Assembly: GCA_037446395.1 (NCBI GenBank)
Contig: JBBIIP010000017.1
Span: 1 to 63,023, forward strand
Length of the DNA: 63,023 nt
Direction of reading: 5' to 3'
Source of the DNA: JAAYJT01 sp037446395
GTDB taxonomy: Bacteria; Bacteroidota; Bacteroidia; Bacteroidales; JAAYJT01
The first letter of the stretch is position 1. Every line of letters starts with the position of its first letter. The notes under the pieces are model-generated. The model was not told where the DNA came from. It worked only from the letters and a program-made list of their open reading frames with translations, and did no database searches. Shown in pieces: positions 15,102 to 23,835 of this stretch. The position numbers were made by a program, and so were the translations under genes.

Positions 15102-17597
15102 TTAATCGCGATAATAAACCCTCTTTACCCTTCTCGAAATGCTTGTAAGCACTTCGTAAGGAATTGTTTCCATTGCCTTAGCCATTTTTATGATTGAATG
15201 GGATGGGGAAAAAAGAATTACTTCATCTCCTTCATTTGCTACGATACCCGTTAGGTCAATCATACACATATCCATGCTAATATTACCGATAATGGGAGCT
15301 GCCTGGTTATTAACGAGCAGGCTATAACGCCCATTTCCAATCCTACGGCTCAATCCGTCGGCATAGCCTACCGGAACGATTGCAATTTTCATCTCATGGG
15401 GAGCATAAAAACCCCTGTCGTAACCAACAGACTCACCGGCAGCAATATGTTTTATTTGCGAAATAATACTTTTAAGTGTACTTATTGGTTCAAGAAATGC
15501 TTGTTCGTTTTCTGAATTACTGATGCCATACAAACCTATACCAAGCCTGACCATCTCAAACTGAGAAGAAGGGAATCGGGCAATACCGGCAGAATTTAAG
15601 ATGTGCCGATCAAAATTATAGCCGAGTTCTGCTTTGAGTTGCAGGCACATATTATCAAAATCCCTGATCTGCCGGAGGGTAAAGTCATCATGCGCCGGAT
15701 CGTCACTGGCCGCCAGGTGCGAAAAAACCGAACCTACGACCAGCCTTTGATTTTTTTTCAAGGCACCAGCCAATGCAGGAATATCTGTGGCCTCGAATCC
15801 GAGCCGTTTCATTCCGGTATCCAGCTTCAAATGAACCTTGAAGGGAGCTGATAGTACAGGCTGATATTTATTTATTGCCAGGTCAAGCAAATGCAGGGTT
15901 CTAAAATTATAAATCTCGGGCTCCAAATCATACCTGAAAATATTTTCATATCCCTGATTTTCGGGATTCATGACTATAATGGGAATTGTGATGCCGGCTT
16001 TGCGAAGCTCCACCCCTTCGTCGGTATAGGCCACGGCTAGAGCATCAACGCGATGGTATTGCAAAACACTGGCAATCTCAAAACTACCGCTTCCGTAGCC
16101 AAAAGCTTTTACCATTGCCATTAATTTCACCCCTGGTTTTAGTAGGCTGCGGTAATAATTTAGGTTGTGAATCAGCGCATCGAGATTAACTTCGAGCACA
16201 GTTTCGTGATTTTTTTTCTGTAGGGAGTGGATTATTCTTTCGAATCTGAAAATTCTTGCACCTTTCACAAGAATACTTTCATTCTCAAACCCAAGTTGAT
16301 GAATTGTTTCAAGAAATACCTCTGTATTTGGAAAGAATTCGGCATATTCAGGGAAACTCTTTCTTTGACTGCTGACGCCTGGACCGATTCCAATGAACCG
16401 GTTGATTGATTTGCCCGCAACAAGCTGTCCGAGAATATGATAGAGTCGGTGTTCGCTGAGCCCGCTCTGTTGCAGATCTGAAAGAATGAGTGTTTTTTTA
16501 GGATGTTGTTGTTGTTGATTAAGAAAGTCCAGGGCTATCTCAAGCGAAGCAAGGTCGGAGCTATAGCTGTCGTCAATGATCGTACAATTATTGATTCCTT
16601 CTTTCAACTCCATGCGCATGGCCACCGGATGAAGTTTCAGCACACCCCGGGCAATTTCTTCATGGCTTCGCCCCATATGGAGCAAAATCAACCAGCAGGT
16701 GATAACATTGTCAATGGAAGCATCATCGGTGAACGGAACTGCCAACTGTAGGTGTTGTTGGTTGTAAATAGCTTTGATTTGAGAATCGTTCTTATGCCTC
16801 TGTATGTCAAGTATCTTAAGCTCAGATTTTTTTCCTGTCCTGGACCACGTAACCAAGATCGGTTTTTGTGGCCATTGAAGCTGCTCATAAGCATCAATAA
16901 TGACCTGATGATCGGCACAACAAATTAATTCCGGACAGTTTTTAAATAATTGCAATTTCTCAGTAGTTTTTTGGGCTAAGCTTTTGAAGTTTTCTGCATG
17001 TGCGGGACCAATGTTTGTGAACACCCCGATGGTTGGGCTAATCATAGGCTCAAGCTTAGACATCTCGCCGGGCAGTGAAATTCCGGCTTCGAAAATTCCC
17101 AGTTCATGTGAGTTATTCATTTGCCAAACCGAAATCGGAACTCCAAGCTGTGAGTTAAAACTCTTGGGGCTTCGAACCACGTTGTGGCTATTGTCCATTA
17201 GCTGCCAAAGCCATTCTTTTACAATGGTCTTGCCATTGCTTCCGGTAATACCTATCACCGGAATATCAAATTGGTTGCGGTGCCAGGCTGCAAGTTGCTG
17301 AAGGGCCAGCATTGGATCATCAACAATTATAAAATTGGCCTGACTTTCCAGCCATGAGTCTTCTTTTATTTCTTTAACCACAAAATTTTTGACCCCCACG
17401 CCGATAAGCGCACTGATGTATTTATGACCGTCATTTTGTTTTGTTGTAAGGGCAAAGAACAAGCCTTCTCTTGCCGAGATAATTTTTCGACTATCAGTAA
17501 GTATATAAACAACCGGCGATTCAGGATTTTCTCCTTCAATCAGGCTGGCTCCCAATATCCGGGCAATCATGCGGGGATTATAGGATAGGGTTTGCAT
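15102..17597 (-). CDS. murF-alr: Bifunctional UDP-MurNAc-tripeptide:D-Ala-D-Ala ligase / alanine racemase
   Basis: One 831-residue protein joins two peptidoglycan precursor enzymes. Residues 1-460 are MurF, the Mur ligase that adds D-Ala-D-Ala to UDP-MurNAc-tripeptide, with the P-loop GITGSNGKT at 116-124 and the C-terminal IDDSYSSD segment. Residues 463-831 are alanine racemase, with the PLP-binding lysine at 497 in MVKAFGYGSG and the GYDRGFY and VPVGYADGLSRR segments around the active site. This fusion is characteristic of Bacteroidota. It couples production of D-alanine to its use. A tract of four glutamines (NQQQQHPKK) near residue 360 is a minor oddity. It follows pdxA by 15 bases; PdxA leads to PLP, the racemase cofactor. 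Confidence 0.95.
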   Translation of the reverse strand: MQTLSYNPRMIARILGASLIEGENPESPVVYILTDSRKIISAREGLFFALTTKQNDGHKYISALIGVGVKNFVVKEIKEDSWLESQANFIIVDDPMLALQQLAAWHRNQFDIPVIGITGSNGKTIVKEWLWQLMDNSHNVVRSPKSFNSQLGVPISVWQMNNSHELGIFEAGISLPGEMSKLEPMISPTIGVFTNIGPAHAENFKSLAQKTTEKLQLFKNCPELICCADHQVIIDAYEQLQWPQKPILVTWSRTGKKSELKILDIQRHKNDSQIKAIYNQQHLQLAVPFTDDASIDNVITCWLILLHMGRSHEEIARGVLKLHPVAMRMELKEGINNCTIIDDSYSSDLASLEIALDFLNQQQQHPKKTLILSDLQQSGLSEHRLYHILGQLVAGKSINRFIGIGPGVSSQRKSFPEYAEFFPNTEVFLETIHQLGFENESILVKGARIFRFERIIHSLQKKNHETVLEVNLDALIHNLNYYRSLLKPGVKLMAMVKAFGYGSGSFEIASVLQYHRVDALAVAYTDEGVELRKAGITIPIIVMNPENQGYENIFRYDLEPEIYNFRTLHLLDLAINKYQPVLSAPFKVHLKLDTGMKRLGFEATDIPALAGALKKNQRLVVGSVFSHLAASDDPAHDDFTLRQIRDFDNMCLQLKAELGYNFDRHILNSAGIARFPSSQFEMVRLGIGLYGISNSENEQAFLEPISTLKSIISQIKHIAAGESVGYDRGFYAPHEMKIAIVPVGYADGLSRRIGNGRYSLLVNNQAAPIIGNISMDMCMIDLTGIVANEGDEVILFSPSHSIIKMAKAMETIPYEVLTSISRRVKRVYYRD

Positions 17598-17612
17598 GAT
17601 AAGGGGATGAAA

Positions 17613-18695
17613 TTATGATTCAGAAGAAGAGGCCCGCAGTGATGGATCGCTGCCAAGCGGGTTGCTGATCAATTCAAGGTACTGAGTTCGATTCCTGAAA
17701 ATATCACATGCCAAATAAAGGGCTTCCCTGAAAGAAACGGGAGACGCCAGGTCTTTTCCGGCTATTTCGTATGCAGTTCCATGGGCAGGCGAGGTCCTGA
17801 TAATCGGGAGGCCTGCTGTGAAGTTAACACCTGTATCGAAGGACAACGTTTTAAATGGAAGCATCCCCTGATCGTGATACATGGCCAGGATCCCATCGAA
17901 TTGGCGATAAGCTCCGGAGCCAAATAAGCCGTCAGCCGGATAGGGACCGAATACCAGCATGCCTTCATTAAATAGCGACTGAATGACGGGTTCAATCAAC
18001 AATTGCTCTTCATTTCCAATCACACCAGAATCTCCGGCATGTGGATTGAGACCAAGAATTGCAATCTTTGGTTTTTGGATTGCAAAATCTTGTATGAGCG
18101 AGTGGTTAAGAACCTTAATTTTTTTTGCGATCAGTTCAGCAGTTAAAACCGCAGGAACCTCTTTTAATGCAATATGCCCGGTAATCACCCCAATTCGAAA
18201 GTTTTGAGTCACCATGAGCATCAGGTAGTTATCTGAATCAAAGCGACTGGCTAGGTACTCAGTATGGCCAGGAAATTGAAAACCCGCCTGTCGAATGCTA
18301 TGCTTATTAATGGGTGCGGTAACCAGCACATCAATCTTTTCTTTTCGCAAATCTGCTGTGGCTGCCTCAAGCGACAGAAAGGCCATTTCGCCTCCGATTA
18401 CAGTGTCCTGGCCTAAGTCTATCTTTATCTCCTGATCTAACAGGTTTACCATATTTGGTTTCTTCGGGCTGGCATGCTCTGCACTGCGAATGATATTAAA
18501 ATTAAAATCACTGATACTTATCGTTTTGCGATGATAGGAAGCGACCTTTGATGTGCCATAAACAATCGGTGTGCAGATTTCAGTCATGCGCTGGTCGGAA
18601 AGCGCTTTCATGATGATTTCGTAACCAATGCCATTTACATCGCCTGTTGTAATTCCTACTTTGATCTTATATTCTTCGTCGTATGGTTTGATCAT
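17613..18695 (-). CDS. pdxA: 4-hydroxythreonine-4-phosphate dehydrogenase
   Basis: The 360-residue protein matches PdxA over its full length. It oxidises 4-phosphohydroxy-L-threonine with NAD(P)+ in the DXP-dependent pathway to pyridoxal phosphate, whose other precursor, DXP, is made by the Dxs encoded at 38100. Landmarks are KVGITTGDVNGIGYEI at the N-terminus, VLVTAPINKHSI, FPGHTEYLA with a metal-binding histidine, GLNPHAGDSGVIGNEE, and AMYHDQGMLPFKTL with another metal ligand. It is cytoplasmic and a homodimer in known members. It heads an apparent operon with murF-alr and the membrane protein at 13507, with short gaps. Confidence 0.95.
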   Translation of the reverse strand: MIKPYDEEYKIKVGITTGDVNGIGYEIIMKALSDQRMTEICTPIVYGTSKVASYHRKTISISDFNFNIIRSAEHASPKKPNMVNLLDQEIKIDLGQDTVIGGEMAFLSLEAATADLRKEKIDVLVTAPINKHSIRQAGFQFPGHTEYLASRFDSDNYLMLMVTQNFRIGVITGHIALKEVPAVLTAELIAKKIKVLNHSLIQDFAIQKPKIAILGLNPHAGDSGVIGNEEQLLIEPVIQSLFNEGMLVFGPYPADGLFGSGAYRQFDGILAMYHDQGMLPFKTLSFDTGVNFTAGLPIIRTSPAHGTAYEIAGKDLASPVSFREALYLACDIFRNRTQYLELISNPLGSDPSLRASSSES

Positions 18696-18768
18696 GGGTT
18701 ATTGTGCTTTACAGGATATTAACCTGCACCCTCAAAAGGTTGGTGGGCTAATAAAAAGATATTTTTTA

Positions 18769-18776
18769 CAAAATTA
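18769..18776 (-). promoter_or_regulatory. Predicted -7 element for pdxA-murF-alr
   Basis: TAATTTTG on the minus strand matches TAnnTTTG and lies 73 bases upstream of the pdxA start, in the 200-base gap after waaA. No convincing -33 element. Confidence 0.35.
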
Positions 18777-18895
18777 CACAAACCTGAGAAAGTGAAGACT
18801 TTTTCTTTTCCTCTCCATTGCTTCGCAGATTCAATCCTCAAATGCAATATTCGAAACACAAATTCAAAGAACATATTTTTGCCTGGTTCTTCTCC

Positions 18896-20125
18896 TCATG
18901 GTTTCAAGCACTGCAAGACTTTTTGTGTTGCGCCTGCATGATGAACCACATATTCTCTGCATATTTCAGCACTTTTTTTATATGCTTCAGGATTTGAGCA
19001 GAGATGGCTAAACACCTCTACCAGGCCGGAATAATCTTTTACACAGAAAGCCCCACCCAAAGCGATCAGCTCCTGGGCTTCGCGAAATTTATCGAATTTT
19101 GGACCAAAGATCACCGGAATGCCATATACGGCGGCCTCCAGCACATTATGAATACCCACCCCAAAACCACCTCCGATGTATGCAATTTGTCCATAGCGAT
19201 AAGCAAATGACAACATGCCAATGCTGTCAATAATTAAAACTTCATAAGGTTCTGTGAGCAATTCGGCGCGTGAAAGTCTGACCGGCTTTTCAGGAAAGAG
19301 GGTTTCAAGCTTTCTCAGGTGCAGCTCGGTAGTTTCGTGTGGGGCAATGATAAGTTTCAGAGGAACTTCTGATTTTTGAGCAAGTCTTGCAAGCATTTCT
19401 TCGTCGGGTAACCAGGTACTGCCTGCAACCATCACGAGTTGATCCTTCACGAATTTTTCGATTACCGGAAAAGAAACATGCTGGCGGGCTACGGCTAAAA
19501 CCCGGTCAAAGCGGGTATCACCTGTAACTAAAACCTGATTGATCCCATGTGATTGAAGTAACTCTGCAGAATTCTGAGTTTGCACGAAAAACAAGGTTGT
19601 TTGCTTAAGGTTCTTCAAAAACCACTTACCCCACCAGCGAAAAAAATACTGATCTCGCCTGAAATTGGCAGAGAGAACGTAGAAGGGAATTGTTCGGCGT
19701 GTTATCTCACTGATGTAGTTATGCCAGTACTCATACTTCACAAACATCACCAGCGATGGATTTAGGATTTCTATAAAACGGCGGGCATTACGGGGAGTAT
19801 CTGGTGGCATATAACAAACAAAATCAGCCACTTCATAATTTTTTTTAACGTCATAGCCAGATGGCGAAAAAAAAGTAAGCAGGATCCGGAAACGCGGATT
19901 TTGGGTGTGAAACGCTTCAAAAACCGGCCTTCCCTGTTCGAATTCGCCGAGCGAAGAACAATGAAACCAGGCAACTGGCCTACCATCAGATGGAATCTTC
20001 CCAAGAAAATCAAAAATTTGCCGTCGGCCTGCAATCCATTTCCTGGCTTTGCTATTGAACAAAGAAAACACACGAATTCCTGACAGATAAATGATAATTG
20101 CGATGTTGTAGAGCCAGCGCATCAT
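18896..20125 (-). CDS. waaA: 3-deoxy-D-manno-octulosonic acid (Kdo) transferase
   Basis: This 409-residue inner-membrane-associated GT-B enzyme transfers Kdo from CMP-Kdo to lipid A precursors, the first step of the lipopolysaccharide core. The N-terminal anchor (MMRWLYNIAIIIYLSGI) is followed by the family segments WFHCSSLGEFEQGRP, LTFFSPSGYD and, in the C-terminal half, GGGFGVGIHNVLEAAVYGIP, where GG and E residues bind the nucleotide sugar. The ATG at 20125 was chosen because it follows the stop codon of the upstream gene after one base, which fits translational coupling; an upstream ATG at 20155 would add ten polar residues. The family call is firm. Confidence 0.95.
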   Translation of the reverse strand: MMRWLYNIAIIIYLSGIRVFSLFNSKARKWIAGRRQIFDFLGKIPSDGRPVAWFHCSSLGEFEQGRPVFEAFHTQNPRFRILLTFFSPSGYDVKKNYEVADFVCYMPPDTPRNARRFIEILNPSLVMFVKYEYWHNYISEITRRTIPFYVLSANFRRDQYFFRWWGKWFLKNLKQTTLFFVQTQNSAELLQSHGINQVLVTGDTRFDRVLAVARQHVSFPVIEKFVKDQLVMVAGSTWLPDEEMLARLAQKSEVPLKLIIAPHETTELHLRKLETLFPEKPVRLSRAELLTEPYEVLIIDSIGMLSFAYRYGQIAYIGGGFGVGIHNVLEAAVYGIPVIFGPKFDKFREAQELIALGGAFCVKDYSGLVEVFSHLCSNPEAYKKSAEICREYVVHHAGATQKVLQCLKP

Positions 20126-20126
20126 A

Positions 20127-20903
20127 CTAGTAATAGTAGTATTCTTTGGGGGCACGCTGGTAGAGCGGAAACACCCAGCCCAACTTTATTCCCCACAAAG
20201 TATCGAATCGTTTTTGTGTATCGGGTTGCATTCGATCGAAATCCCAGGGTCGCCGGGATTGTGTCCACGCCTGGATAAATTCGAATCCGGCATAAAAATT
20301 AATGACACGTGTGTTATCAAAATGCACATAACCAATAAACTGGCTCAAAGATGGCCCATTCGATAACCGGTCATATCCTTTTTTGTAGTCGCCGAAAACC
20401 TGTGGGGTGTTGTTTTCCTTGTCCTCAATGCGTATCTTGTGCTGCAACATACCCCCACCCATCAAAACCATCAGGCCTGAATTGGGATTGGGACCCAAAA
20501 AACGGAAAATACCCCCTAACCTGGCGCTCAAACAAAACCCACGTTCCTGTAAGAAAATACTGGCAAAGGTGCCATTTCCCGAAATTAAAAACCCCTCGCT
20601 GGTGGCAATGTTTTCGAGATATTGATCTTTGTTCTTGACATTGTCGCTGAAGATAAAAGCTCCGTCAGCCCCGATGATCAGGTTCGATTTGGTTTTGTAC
20701 ATAAATCCTGCGCCGATGGCCGAATTGCTTCCGAAGCGTTTGGCAAGGTCGTGACCGGGCAATTGAAACGAATAAAATGCATGGAACATTGGAAAGCCCA
20801 CCTTTTGTTCATTGATCTTGACCTGGCCATCTACCGTAAAGGATAATAGGAGCAAACCAAAAATTATATACAATCTGCTCATTCCCAGTAATATATTTCT
20901 CAT
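20127..20903 (-). CDS. Predicted outer-membrane beta-barrel protein of unknown function
   Basis: From the ATG at 20903 the product has 258 residues with a signal peptide (RLYIIFGLLLLSFTVDGQ). Mature strands alternate polar and hydrophobic residues (NSAIGAGFMYKTKSNLIIGA, FCLSARLGGIFRF, GLMVLMGGGMLQHKIRI, VINFYAGFEFIQAW, LWGIKLGWVFPLY), consistent with an eight-strand outer-membrane barrel. The protein ends in four tyrosines. In-frame ATGs at 20921 and 20882 are alternative starts; the signal peptide is kept by all. The gene is translationally adjacent to waaA, so it may be linked to lipopolysaccharide or envelope assembly, but I recognise no characterised homologue. Confidence 0.72.
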   Translation of the reverse strand: MRNILLGMSRLYIIFGLLLLSFTVDGQVKINEQKVGFPMFHAFYSFQLPGHDLAKRFGSNSAIGAGFMYKTKSNLIIGADGAFIFSDNVKNKDQYLENIATSEGFLISGNGTFASIFLQERGFCLSARLGGIFRFLGPNPNSGLMVLMGGGMLQHKIRIEDKENNTPQVFGDYKKGYDRLSNGPSLSQFIGYVHFDNTRVINFYAGFEFIQAWTQSRRPWDFDRMQPDTQKRFDTLWGIKLGWVFPLYQRAPKEYYYY

Positions 20904-20933
20904 CGGGCGAAGGTGTAACATCGTGATTCAATG

Positions 20934-20941
20934 CAAAAATA
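20934..20941 (-). promoter_or_regulatory. Predicted -7 element for the barrel protein-waaA genes
   Basis: TATTTTTG on the minus strand matches TAnnTTTG, 30 bases upstream of the chosen start. No -33 box recognised. Confidence 0.35.
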
Positions 20942-20973
20942 AATAATATGAATGGAAATGCCCTTGCGGTGCT

Positions 20974-20981
20974 TACATTTG
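20974..20981 (+). promoter_or_regulatory. Predicted -7 element for the gene at 21050
   Basis: TACATTTG matches TAnnTTTG. It lies back to back with the minus-strand element at 20934-20941 in the divergent intergenic region. Confidence 0.35.
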
Positions 20982-21049
20982 TATAGCTGAACCCCAAGAT
21001 TGCGTTGTTGAATGCTGCTTAAAATTTGAAATTCATAAGATTGAAACGT

Positions 21050-21985
21050 ATGCTGTCTAAATATTATGCATTCATACTACTCCTATTATTGGCCAAACAA
21101 TCATCATACGGACAGGAGAATTTTGATTGGTGGAACAAAAAACACCAATGGGATGGAAATAGCCATTGGACAACCTACATGCGCTATTCTGCGGGTTACA
21201 TGGGCCCCAACGCATTGCCTGTGCCACAGATGCACGATGGCTTGCTCAACCCGCAGATTTATGTTGAATCAGGCGCAGGTTTTCACCTTCAACCAGGGGA
21301 GTTTACAGCAGATGGCATCTATCGGATATATTTCCCATTTGCCAAAGGCGCGACTGCATTAGAAATCAACCATACCCCCATAGAGTATTATAAAACCGAT
21401 ACCGTCCTCCGCGACCTGCGCCGTGCCCGAAGCCGTAATGTAGAAGGATTTGCCACCAGCGATATAAATGTTGCCACATATTTTACACTTCTGCGCCATA
21501 CGCGTTGGCCAGATATAGTGATAAGGATCAACCTGCGGACGGCCTCGGGCACCCGCCTGGCTGATGCCCGCAATACAGATGCTCCCGGGTATTTCTTTGA
21601 TATAACAGCAGGTAAAACCCTTAAAAACAAGAATGGTGCAAAAACGACTTCGTGTCAGTGGCGATTATATTCGATGCTGGGATTCTATTCCTGGCAAACA
21701 ACCTATGCAACCAATCGCCAAAACGATGCCCTGCTGTTTGGTGCAGGAACTCAGCTAAAAACAGGGAAGCATAATGTTCGAACTGAAGTGGCCGGATATC
21801 TGGGATATATGCAGGAACGGGACGATCCGGTTGTGGCAAGGATCATTTATCAATATGGCAATCAGAAAAGATTGCTTCACCTGAAGTATCAAAAAGGGCT
21901 AAATGACATAGCTCATCATGCGGTGCATGTATCTTTGATATATATAATTCAACCTCGAACGGTTCAAAACAACACGGGGTTTTAA
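21050..21985 (+). CDS. Predicted exported outer-membrane protein of unknown function
   Basis: The ATG at 21050 gives a 311-residue protein with a signal peptide (MLSKYYAFILLLLLAKQSSYGQ); a TTG at 21026 would only lengthen the N-region. The mature protein begins with a tryptophan-rich stretch (NFDWWNKKHQWDGNSHW) and continues with barrel-like strands (HLQPGEFTADGIYRIYFPF, WPDIVIRINLRTASGT, WRLYSMLGFYSWQTTY, NVRTEVAGYLGYM). It probably sits in the outer membrane. No known family was recognised. It is the first gene of a plus-strand run leading into nucleotide-sugar genes, but has a separate predicted promoter after it, so functional linkage is doubtful. Confidence 0.65.
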   Translation: MLSKYYAFILLLLLAKQSSYGQENFDWWNKKHQWDGNSHWTTYMRYSAGYMGPNALPVPQMHDGLLNPQIYVESGAGFHLQPGEFTADGIYRIYFPFAKGATALEINHTPIEYYKTDTVLRDLRRARSRNVEGFATSDINVATYFTLLRHTRWPDIVIRINLRTASGTRLADARNTDAPGYFFDITAGKTLKNKNGAKTTSCQWRLYSMLGFYSWQTTYATNRQNDALLFGAGTQLKTGKHNVRTEVAGYLGYMQERDDPVVARIIYQYGNQKRLLHLKYQKGLNDIAHHAVHVSLIYIIQPRTVQNNTGF

Positions 21986-21989
21986 TCCA

Positions 21990-21997
21990 TATCTTTG
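21990..21997 (+). promoter_or_regulatory. Predicted -7 element for the WbpE/WbpD genes
   Basis: TATCTTTG matches TAnnTTTG and starts 5 bases after the preceding stop codon, 50 bases before the aminotransferase ATG. Confidence 0.4.
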
Positions 21998-22047
21998 CAT
22001 GACAATATGACGCCACATAAAATGTTATTAATGCAGGAGTTTGTTGT

Positions 22048-23175
22048 ATGAACAAAATACACATGGTTGACCTGAAGGGTCAATATGCCAAAATTCAATC
22101 GGAAATTGATACTGCCATCCAAGGTGTGATTGATTCTGTGGCATTTATAAATGGACCGACAGTTCATGAATTCCAAGCAGCTCTTGAGAAATACCTTGGC
22201 GTAAAGCATGTTATTCCGTGTGCTAACGGCACGGACGCCCTGCAACTTGCCTTGATGGCCCTCCAACTGAAACCGGGCGATGAGGTCATTACTTCGCCGT
22301 TTACTTTTATTGCTACCGCCGAAGCCATTGCCCTTCTCGGCCTCGTTCCTGTATTTGCCGATGTTGACCCGGACACATTTAATATCAACCCCGGCGATAT
22401 TGAACATCGTATAACTGAACGTACCAAAGCTATCCTTCCTGTTCATCTTTTTGGACAGTGTGCTGATATGGACAGCATAAACCTGATTGCCAAAGCGCAT
22501 CATCTATTTGTTATTGAAGACGCCTGCCAGGCAATCGGAGCCGATTTTGTCGGCATTACGGCCGCCCCAAGAAAAGCAGGAACCATTGGCCATATCGGTT
22601 GTACTTCATTCTTCCCTTCAAAAAACCTGGGATGCTATGGCGATGGAGGAGCACTGTTTACAAACGATGATACACTGGCTGCCATGATCCGAAGCCTTGC
22701 AAATCATGGAATGACGGTTAGATATTATCACAACCACATCGGAATAAACTCCAGGCTCGATAGCCTGCAGGCGGCAATATTAAAGGTGAAGTTATCTCAT
22801 CTCGACAGTTACGCTGCTGCAAGACAAAAAGCTGCCAACTTTTACGACAAAGTTTTTTCAGGGAATCCTTATCTGCAAATACCTGAACGCTCCTCTTTTT
22901 CCACTCATGTTTTTCATCAATACACACTGAAGTTAATCAATACCGACAGGCAAACCCTTATAGCCAACCTGCAGAAAAAAGGAATCCCCGCAATGATTTA
23001 CTACCCGGTGCCTATCCACCTTCAAAACGCATTTGCCAAATATGGTTATAAACAAGGGACCTTGCCGGTTTCGGAAAAACTATCCCAGCAGGTGATTTCG
23101 TTGCCGATGCATACGGAATTAGACGAACAGCAACTGGAATTTATTACCTCATCAATGGTTGAAATGATCAAGTAA
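22048..23175 (+). CDS. wbpE: DegT/DnrJ/EryC1 sugar aminotransferase, WbpE/PorR-like
   Basis: The 375-residue protein is a PLP-dependent nucleotide-sugar aminotransferase. The PLP lysine is residue 192 in FFPSKNLGCYGDGG, and VIEDACQAIGA carries the aspartate that holds the pyridine ring. The N-terminal MVDLKGQY and the ANGTDALQLAL segment match WbpE-type enzymes that aminate UDP-2-acetamido-3-keto-glucuronic acid. The next gene is a WbpD-type acetyltransferase, which acts on exactly that product, supporting the assignment. In Porphyromonas the WbpE homologue PorR is required for A-LPS, to which type IX cargo is attached. The matching dehydrogenase and oxidase (WbpA, WbpB) are not in this window. 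Sugar assignment is inferred from the pair. Confidence 0.85.
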   Translation: MNKIHMVDLKGQYAKIQSEIDTAIQGVIDSVAFINGPTVHEFQAALEKYLGVKHVIPCANGTDALQLALMALQLKPGDEVITSPFTFIATAEAIALLGLVPVFADVDPDTFNINPGDIEHRITERTKAILPVHLFGQCADMDSINLIAKAHHLFVIEDACQAIGADFVGITAAPRKAGTIGHIGCTSFFPSKNLGCYGDGGALFTNDDTLAAMIRSLANHGMTVRYYHNHIGINSRLDSLQAAILKVKLSHLDSYAAARQKAANFYDKVFSGNPYLQIPERSSFSTHVFHQYTLKLINTDRQTLIANLQKKGIPAMIYYPVPIHLQNAFAKYGYKQGTLPVSEKLSQQVISLPMHTELDEQQLEFITSSMVEMIK

Positions 23176-23181
23176 TGCCCA

Positions 23182-23757
23182 ATGAGTAAAGAATATTTTG
23201 CCCACGAATCAGCATACATTGATGAGGGGTGTACCATAGGAAAAGGAACTAAAATCTGGCATTTTTCGCACATTATGCCAAATTGTGCGATTGGAGAGAA
23301 CTGCAATATAGGCCAAAACGTAGTGATTTCGCCAGAAGTAGCTCTTGGCAACAATGTAAAGGTACAGAACAACATTAGCATCTATACCGGTGTAATTTGC
23401 GAGGACGATGTTTTTTTAGGGCCGTCGGTGGTTTTTACAAATGTAATCAACCCTCGCAGCCAAGTTGTAAGACGGGATCAATTTTTAAAGACCATCATAA
23501 AAAAGGGAGCAACCATTGGGGCCAACGCAACTATTATTTGTGGCAATGATATTGGTCGGTTTGCATTTATCGGAGCCGGGGCTGTTGTAACAAAAGCAAT
23601 TCCCGACTATGCCCTGGTTCTCGGAAACCCTGCCCAACAAGTTGGTTGGATGAGCGAATTTGGCCACCGACTCCATTTTAACAGCCAGGGCATTGCTGTT
23701 TGTCCTGAAAGCGGAGAAAAGTATTTGCTGAAAGATCATAAAGTAAACAAGATTTGA
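23182..23757 (+). CDS. wbpD: Left-handed beta-helix N-acetyltransferase, WbpD-like
   Basis: This 191-residue protein consists largely of hexapeptide repeats (AYIDEGCTIGKGTKIW, AIGENCNIGQNVVI, ALGNNVKVQNNISI, TIGANATIICGNDIG) that form a left-handed parallel beta-helix trimer binding acetyl-CoA. The KIWHFSHI and QNNISIYTGV segments are typical of WbpD/WlbB enzymes that acetylate the 3-amino group of UDP-2-acetamido-3-amino-glucuronic acid. It is encoded 6 bases after the WbpE-like aminotransferase, so the two act in sequence to give UDP-GlcNAc3NAcA. After the helix, a short C-terminal tail (FGHRLHFNSQGIAVCPESGE) resembles the tail of the family. Confidence 0.85.
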   Translation: MSKEYFAHESAYIDEGCTIGKGTKIWHFSHIMPNCAIGENCNIGQNVVISPEVALGNNVKVQNNISIYTGVICEDDVFLGPSVVFTNVINPRSQVVRRDQFLKTIIKKGATIGANATIICGNDIGRFAFIGAGAVVTKAIPDYALVLGNPAQQVGWMSEFGHRLHFNSQGIAVCPESGEKYLLKDHKVNKI

Positions 23758-23835
23758 TGCCCGAAAACTATACTTATTCGACATACTCCGGTTAGTTAAG
23801 TCTAAAATAAATCAAAGCTTAAACATTAAAATTAT

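Noticed and set aside
16500..16520. GTTGTTGTTG trinucleotide repeat
   Set aside because: It encodes the glutamine tract of the MurF domain and is too short to count as an unstable repeat.
21982..22503. Minus-strand open frame overlapping the aminotransferase gene
   Set aside because: It runs antisense to the conserved PLP-enzyme N-terminus and has no independent support.
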